From NCBI RefSeq assembly GCF_022458985.1, contig NC_061786.1:2899501-2963500 (forward strand): a stretch of 64,000 nt of DNA. Direction: 5' to 3'. Shown here piece after piece: positions 58,801-64,000 of this stretch. Origin of the DNA: Mugil cephalus (taxonomy: Eukaryota > Chordata > Actinopteri > Mugiliformes > Mugilidae). Both the position numbers and the translations under genes were made by a program. The notes beneath the pieces were generated by a model that was not told where the DNA came from, did no database searches, and saw only the letters and a list, made by a program, of their open reading frames with translations. Numbering within the stretch: the first letter of the stretch is position 1; every line of letters begins with the position of its first letter.

Positions 58801-58985
58801 TTGTATAGCTCGTCCTCCATGGTCTGCTGAGATGTCATCCATGCTTCCTTGTCTCAAGGGTGGCACTGTGGACAAACTGGAGGCACTCTGGGAGGACAGG
58901 CTCTGATGGCTGGTGATGGTGGCAAGCTGAGCAGCAACATCTTGGGCCCTTTTTTTCTCCTTCTTTAACATTTTAACTAGGATGC
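40692..58985 (-). CDS. kif6: kif6 (kinesin family member 6), 3' half, 10 exons, partial
   Basis: Stalk and tail of a kinesin linked to cilia; zebrafish kif6 mutants (skolios) develop spinal curvature. Ten exons (58985-58788, 52431-52329, 51577-51522, 45105-45055, 44374-44287, 44141-44006, 42904-42816, 41927-41838, 41724-41620, 40830-40692) join with matching phases into about 350 codons and a TAG. Landmarks match human KIF6 as I remember it: [66 protein letters not shown] and [10 protein letters not shown]. The motor domain and the first part of the stalk are absent and must lie beyond 64,000. The Pro/Ser-rich stretch before the terminal motif is longer than in human and not alignable. Confidence 0.95.
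41620..41724 (-). CDS. kif6: kif6 exon: tail 3
   Basis: Encodes [34 protein letters not shown]. Phase 2 on both sides; acceptor TTTTAG, donor GTACGT. A 113-bp intron separates it from the preceding exon. Confidence 0.75.
41838..41927 (-). CDS. kif6: kif6 exon: Ser/Pro-rich tail 2
   Basis: Encodes [19 protein letters not shown] and then [10 protein letters not shown]. Low-complexity, proline-rich, not alignable to human. Phase 2 on both sides, donor GTCAGC. Confidence 0.72.
42816..42904 (-). CDS. kif6: kif6 exon: Ser/Pro-rich tail 1
   Basis: Encodes [19 protein letters not shown] followed by [10 protein letters not shown]. No clear human counterpart; support comes from consensus splice sites (TTACTAG acceptor, GTGAGA donor) and phase 0 to 2 fit with its neighbours. 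Confidence 0.72.
44006..44141 (-). CDS. kif6: kif6 exon: [12 protein letters not shown] coiled coil
   Basis: The most conserved tail exon: [19 protein letters not shown], then [16 protein letters not shown], and SSLQ. Human has [26 protein letters not shown]. Donor GTGACT, phase 0. Separated from the previous exon by a 145-bp intron. Confidence 0.95.
44287..44374 (-). CDS. kif6: kif6 exon: acidic linker EEENLL
   Basis: Encodes [20 protein letters not shown] then KNIEQEKM, matching the human stretch before RRYKTMFTRL. Donor GTAAGT, phase 2. Confidence 0.88.
45055..45105 (-). CDS. kif6: kif6 exon: [12 protein letters not shown]
   Basis: 51-bp exon encoding [16 protein letters not shown]. Phase 1 on both sides; with flanking exons it restores a segment of the same length as human HLKEEITQRHIQQVAL. 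Acceptor TTTCTCTTTCAG, donor GTAAGA. Confidence 0.85.
47530..47785. mobile_element. DNA-transposon-like repeat fragment
   Basis: Contains CTTTAGAGATGGTTTTGTA, TGAGCAACAAC, AGCTCCTTTGTGCCATCAT and ACAAACATGTGTTGTGAAGA, an order of motifs I recall from a widespread teleost DNA repeat. Exact family unknown. Confidence 0.5.
47795..48447 (-). mobile_element. Tc1/mariner-like transposon remnant (transposase on minus strand)
   Basis: Reads as the reverse complement of a common fish Tc1-like transposase: the blocks around CAGATTGCCAGATGGAGAAG, TCTAGAGTCCAGTGGTGGCG, CCATGGAAGCCCATTCCATG and CACAGTACCACGCTGG appear in the expected order. Several small deletions and stops; the 3' half of the element is missing upstream and the right end stops abruptly at the next repeat. 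Confidence 0.75.
48449..48622 (+). repeat. Common fish repeat (GGTAAATGG...GAGCCACAGC type)
   Basis: Starts GGTAAATGGTCTTCCTTTTATATA and contains CTTGCTCAAGGAAACTTC and CTCTACATACTGAGCCACAG, the order seen in a repeat abundant in teleost introns. It abuts the Tc1-like remnant. Confidence 0.65.
51522..51577 (-). CDS. kif6: kif6 exon: [12 protein letters not shown]
   Basis: Short 56-bp coiled-coil exon, [18 protein letters not shown], aligned to human EAKALGESINEARSKI. The donor is a consensus GTAAGT. The frame stays open past the donor, noted as a finding. Confidence 0.88.
52329..52431 (-). CDS. kif6: kif6 exon: QEAFETF block
   Basis: Encodes [20 protein letters not shown] and then [12 protein letters not shown], a conserved KIF6 segment (human QEAFEIFKRDH...IDDNKQILKQR). 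Acceptor CTCCTCAG, donor GTTGGT, phase 2. Confidence 0.93.
52432..58787 (-). other. kif6 intron (6.4 kb)
   Basis: Between the [11 protein letters not shown] exon and the QEAFETF exon. The phases of these two exons fit each other directly (G+CT gives Ala), so no missing exon is required. A (TTA)n/(TTG)n run lies at 57,281-57,320; nothing else recognised. Confidence 0.6.
57281..57320. repeat. (TTA)n then (TTG)n trinucleotide repeat
   Basis: About six TTA units followed by about six TTG units. Confidence 0.9.
58788..58985 (-). CDS. kif6: kif6 exon: [11 protein letters not shown] coiled coil
   Basis: First kif6 exon readable in the window. It starts with two bases of a split codon, then [14 protein letters not shown], a Ser-rich linker, and QFMKR. 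Donor GTACCT, phase 1; its last G joins CT of the next exon to make Ala. Confidence 0.9.
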
Positions 58986-61900
58986 CTGTAGGACTGAGTT
59001 AAAGACTAGACTCTCCTTTAGACAAAACACTGGATGGGAAACACAATGTTCACATAATACTCACATACACAAGTGTTAATAAAATAAGCCAGGAGAGACA
59101 ACAGTCAGTAAGTAAAGGTTATCTTAAAAAATGATGATATATTTTCGGCATCTGACCTTAGAGGCTTGGGAATGTGTCATGGTCTGGGATGAATCAGTGT
59201 AGAGAAGGGGAGCCAGAGAGGATGCACAGACCCTGCCAAGATTTCACAAACTCTCCTCCCGCTGAAGAGTCTGTACGTATGTGCTTGTCTTCTTGAGCCC
59301 AAGCGTAAATGTGTCAGTAAGTGTGACAGAGAGTGACTAAGTGACTACAAGAGGAGTCTGAAATGCGAAAATGGCCTGAATAGATCTTGTTCACGCTTTT
59401 ATTTCCATGATACATTTCAGTTTTCCATTCATTCTCGATTCACTGTGACAGTTTAATTTAACAATATCCTATATTTCTGCTCAATAGACTGTGTGCTTCC
59501 AACTCTTCAGTACTATTCTGTATAGCTGTGTAGTGTTTTTAATAATGATGCTGTAGCAGAGCTCCTACAAATATAACATGCCAAATAGACACCTGGTTGT
59601 TAAGCTTCTGTACACTACTTCCAAAGCTGCAGAGTGCTTTTTCTTCACTACAACAGGAACACAATATCATTTCCACTATTGCACATAGAGGAAACTATGG
59701 TGCCAGCAGAGGCAATCAAAATGTTTGGCATCTGTATTCACTAGAATTGCATGCAAAAACTACACTGTTCTGAACAGTAGTGTAAAAAGACTGTTTAAAA
59801 AGTCTCATAAATTAGATATTTTAAAGAAAGGTACCAAGATTGCTTATGAGTTGTTAAAGTAAGCAAACAAAGCTTGTTATGGTCCAGCAGGAAATAGGGG
59901 GAAAGCACAGTTTAAGTTAAGTATTCCAATAATAAGCAATGCTGGTAATAATCTGTTTCCAGCCTACTTTTAAACTATGCATGTGTCACCTGCATATAAA
60001 TCACATATTACAGTCTCATTTAGGTCCTGCCATATATGCCTGTGTTTCCACTACACTGTCAATGGAAGTGTGTTTGATGGCCTAATCACAACCCATAATT
60101 TAGAGTCAAGCAACACATTAGTTGGCCCTTCAAGACCTTTCATAATATGAGATTAGCAGACATCTGGTTGTAGCCAGACTGTATCTGTGGCGGTCAACAG
60201 ATAATTTGGGATATTCAGAGGGCAAAAAAAGTTAGTTTGGATGATGAATGGACATATTTCTGAAGGGGCTGGAGACATTAATTTTTATTCCTGTCAGCCA
60301 ATACAAAGGGGATGTCAGTGGGAACAATAATATGAAGGAACCAAGTCTCCAATTACAGTCTCGAGTGAAACCAACCATGCAGTCTTCTCAAACTGCCAAA
60401 ATCTAAACCCAACACAATTCCAAATGACGTATTAGAGCCAAGTCTTACAAAAAAATGGCTTTCTGCGGCTTCTATGTTATATTGTTTCTACTGTTCACCA
60501 GGTTTTTCCATCATTGCAATCTCTGGCATGTAATATCTTCATTAATGCTGAACAATACCACAGACCTCAAGGTTATGACAAAAATTTCTATAGGGGCTTT
60601 TACGCTGCTTCATATGCCATGCACTCAGAATGTTGAGGTGAAACTCAGCTCATGATGTGCTCTCCTTCTTGTCTTTCTTTTTTAAGTGTACATCCCAGTG
60701 AATACAGAAAATGTTTTTAAAATGATCAAAGCTGGCATTGACAATCTCGGTGTCGCACACTTCTCTAAACTTGTAACATATAAGATAAGTAGTGAAAAAA
60801 TTAGGAAAAACTTTGTTCTTGAGATGCCAGATTATAATTACAGGATTAGACAAGGGTTGGGTAAAAATAATCAGACCCACACCTTTAGCTCTGATTTGCC
60901 CCCAAGTCTTGATTGACCAATTTGTGTATCCAACAAGAAGCAGCATCGGTCATTATCATTCCTTTCAGTTGCTGAACTGTTGTGACTCTCGACCGCCTAG
61001 CATTTAGGGGGCTTCAGTGGCAGACATAATGCAGAATCCATAATTATGTTTTTAATAATGTGTAATCACTTGAAATCACAACTGTTTTTATTACCGTCAA
61101 ACAAGCCTGCACCACCATGTGCACTATCTACAATAACCCTGGACACACTGGCTTTAGAGAGGAACCTTGCTGACCCTCTACACTAAACTAAACTCTTGTC
61201 AATTTTCACCTGAATAAATAGACTCAAATTCGGAAACAGCTTTACCACTCTAAGGCTAAAATAAACATTGTTGGGCTTGATGGATAAAAGAATATCAGGA
61301 GAAGCAGCACCACCACTAGGCAGAAAATACTATGAGTCTGGAGGCAACACTCTAAAAAGTACCAACTCATTTACACTTACACTGATTAACATCTCTGAAT
61401 TATTACCAAAATAGATGAAAAAATGAATTAAGACATGTAAAGTGAGGGGACACGTGATAAATAAAGCACTGAAACTGTTTTCATAGATCAGTATAATAAG
61501 TATAATCCAACATTTCCAATCTGTAAAAGGACCAATTTAAGCAATTTCATCCAATCAGTGCTCATTTGTATCTATGCAAAAAGCCATTTGCAGCTGGCGG
61601 TAAACATAAACCCTTCTCTGAAGCTATGGTTGCATATGTGAAATTCTGTGCATTGCTTTACTGGGTCACAGAATATCCAGTGGATGAGCGGCACAGCTCA
61701 CTTAGCATTAATCAAATGTTCCAAATCAGCACACAATGACACCCTTCCAGTTCTGATTTGAGTGTCACACTGCCTTACATATTTCCATATTCAAGAACAC
61801 TATAATAGGCCCTGTAATCATAGCCACATTTAAAGCTCGGTGATTTCTTCTTGCATCAGACCAATAGTTAAACAGTCACAGCTATCATACAAAAAGTCAG

Positions 61901-64000
61901 GACTCAAGTCCCTTTGCCGGTGTTATTAAATACACTTCATGCTTTTTCACTAAACCACAACTGAAAGATAAAGACTGTCGTCCTGCTAGATGTCCACACA
62001 TTTCATTATCTAACCAAAATTGGCATCTCTGAAATAACAATTATGAAATTCAGAGATGTTTTTCAAGGGGGGAGATATTCTTGAGTGGTACATGTTATGG
62101 CATTTTTTGTTATTTTAATTTTTTTGATTAAGTGTAGTTTTAAGCAAATGTATCTTGAACATTGGCGCAAGCAGTTAAGAAAAGCCTGAAAACCCATTCT
62201 CAAATGGAGTAAGCACGCTGTGTAATACATTCTCATCTTTCATTAGTCAAAACCATCTTGGATACAATCACAATGTGGACCAACAGAAATCAAAATTGGA
62301 AAACATGCTAGTTGACAATACTATGGATTTTTTTCTACCTGGAAATTAAGTTTATCCACTTAAGAACCCTGAGACATTGCAACATCTTATGAATGGCTTA
62401 GTTTTGTTGGTGACATAGTAAGACACTTACTGAAAGAGAACTACCTGAAGAGTCATGGTCTGGGATATACATATAGCCATAGGTATTTAATACTTTTTTT
62501 TTTTTTTTTTTCCCATTTAGTTTTCAGTATAGTTATTTTCCAGAGTAGGTTGGCTGATTTCAGTTTATTTTAATTGAGCTGAAACTGATTTAATTTAGGG
62601 TTGATTGCATTACACATTTTTGTTTCAGTTAGTTTTGTTCAATGCTCATTCCGGTAATGTCCAATTTAGTGTAACCTTGATACTGCCATGATTGTGCAGT
62701 AGTTTCAGTAATTCATGGGTGAAGAATTGTCCACAAAACATGTTATTGGAGCAAATATAGTTAAATGTCTGGGGCTGAGGTATAAGATGAATTTCTCCAG
62801 TTTGTAACTTACTACTGACTGATGTCATAGACACATTTTTACAACGGAGATGAAATCTGGGCAAGTCTAAATGCTACCTGACATTTTTACATAGTATTAA
62901 AATGTGTTTGTTGTGTTTAAGTTTGCAATGTTTGTTGGTTCTCTTTGTTGCTCTTTCATCATGGCAGCAGTGGATGTATCATTCTCACAGAGTCAGCTAA
63001 GTATTACCAGGTGCCCTAACTCCCATATACAGTCAAGCATACATAGAAACAAACAGGGGTAGTGGGTAGAGGTACACCCTTTGTTTTACAGGGAACTCTA
63101 CCACAATTAACCCAGTGAGAACTCTGTGTGGGAACAGTAGGCTCACAAGAACCATTAGGTCCCAGATACTGTACATCTTAAGTGTAGTTAAGTTGAAGGG
63201 GGTGGGGCTCTTCCGTACACAGCTTGGTGATTAACTAGCGCATACAAGTTTGAATCTCGGTAGGTATTAGGGATCTGTCTGGAAATGATGTCACCCCTAC
63301 AGGCTTGATCAGCCCAGACTATAGTCATACAGCAGACAGACCACCCTGGCTGAAGGACTGGCAGATTAGGCTACTTCATATACAAATGTCACAGTGAAAG
63401 AATATAAAGGCAACATGGTCAGTAGAGCGTGTGCAGGACTCGATGAAATAAATGCTTTTAAACACGCACAATAGCAATTTTACCAATTATATTTGCATCA
63501 CATGAAAACCAGTGTATGACATTTTGAAAGGGAATATCTAAAAAGAGAGGAATTCACATTACACATCCTTGGTCCAAGAAATACTATGGTGAAATATCTC
63601 CAAGATAATATTCTATTTATTTTGGAGAGCTCAGGTTTTTCTGGTTAAATAATCAAGCAGAAATCTCAATTTTCCAACTAATGTGCAGTGATCTAATGAC
63701 AAGCCACAGTAAACGGGGCTGAGGGAAGAGTAATCCCATAAAGCCCATTAGAAATATCATATTCAAACACAAATACTATAATTATGATTAATAATAATTA
63801 TGATTAACTGCAGTCATCAGTTGAAGATATATCTGCACATACACAATAAAACAAGATTCCATGTGTTTTTGCGGTGCTGGTGATGAATGTAAGACTCCTT
63901 ATATTTCGTTATTTATGTATATATGGAAGTGCTGTGATTCCAGCCATGAATAACACGCACGTTTCTTTGAAAGACCTTCCTGCTTCCTGCTACCATCCTA
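58986..64000 (-). other. Upstream kif6 intron (inferred)
   Basis: No exon encoding the expected upstream stalk or motor segments (for example a Walker A GQTGSGKT or the LAGSE motif) was found on the minus strand. Probably one intron running off the window. A weak tRNA-like SINE signal at 63.2 kb is listed separately. Confidence 0.5.
63195..63265 (+). repeat. Possible tRNA-derived SINE head
   Basis: ACACAGCTTGGTGATTA resembles a pol III A box and GTTTGAATCTC a B box, spaced about 34 bases. No foldable tRNA and no clear tail, so at best a decayed SINE. Confidence 0.3.

Noticed and set aside
60650..61007. Overlapping ORFs on both strands near 60.7-61.0 kb, considered as a missing kif6 exon
   Set aside because: Neither strand shows kinesin motor or stalk motifs, and no splice sites of suitable phase bound them.
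62401..62470. Two donor-like ACTTAC/CTACCTG sites on the minus strand, tested as a kif6 exon end
   Set aside because: No homologous coding sequence precedes them.

Overview
The window looks like vertebrate nuclear DNA, most likely from a ray-finned (teleost) fish. Genes are split by GT-AG introns, intergenic and intronic DNA is AT-rich, and there are long (AT)n and (CT)n microsatellites and decayed Tc1-like, Penelope-like and LINE fragments of the kind common in teleosts. The species cannot be named from the sequence.

Four genes lie on the minus strand, in the same order and orientation I recall from human 6p21.2 (KIF6, KCNK16, KCNK17, KCNK5). All splice junctions were read by eye. Reading downstream along the minus strand: (1) the 3' half of kif6, ten exons from 58,985 to 40,692, encoding the coiled-coil stalk and tail of a kinesin-6-like motor; the motor exons lie beyond the right edge. 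(2) kcnk16 (TALK-1), five exons in 1.7 kb, 290 aa. (3) kcnk17 (TALK-2), five exons in 3.7 kb, 305 aa. (4) kcnk5 (TASK-2), five exons in 7.6 kb, 527 aa, followed by a likely 2-kb 3' UTR.

The three channel genes are four-transmembrane, two-pore-domain (K2P) potassium channels of the alkaline-activated TALK/TASK-2 group. They share one intron plan: exon 3 is 167 bp and exon 4 is 169 bp in all three, and both pore filters are cut or flanked at the same codons. This supports an origin by tandem duplication. kcnk5 keeps R224, K245, K257/K258, W169 and F241 at the human/zebrafish numbering. kcnk16 keeps the matching arginine (R234). kcnk17 has serine (S235) where human TALK-2 has its pH-sensing lysine, which is the most testable functional oddity here.

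Layout: 1-7,020 is intergenic with repeat fragments and one weak candidate exon pair; 7,020-16,960 is kcnk5 with its GC-rich 5' region; 16,961-30,526 is a 13-kb gap with microsatellites, a Penelope-like remnant and a common fish repeat; 30,527-37,345 is the compact kcnk17-kcnk16 pair; 37,346-40,691 is intergenic plus the kif6 3' UTR; 40,692-58,985 is kif6, with a stack of repeats near 47.5-48.6 kb; 58,986-64,000 is probably kif6 intron. No CRISPR array, rRNA, intact tRNA or intact mobile element was found.
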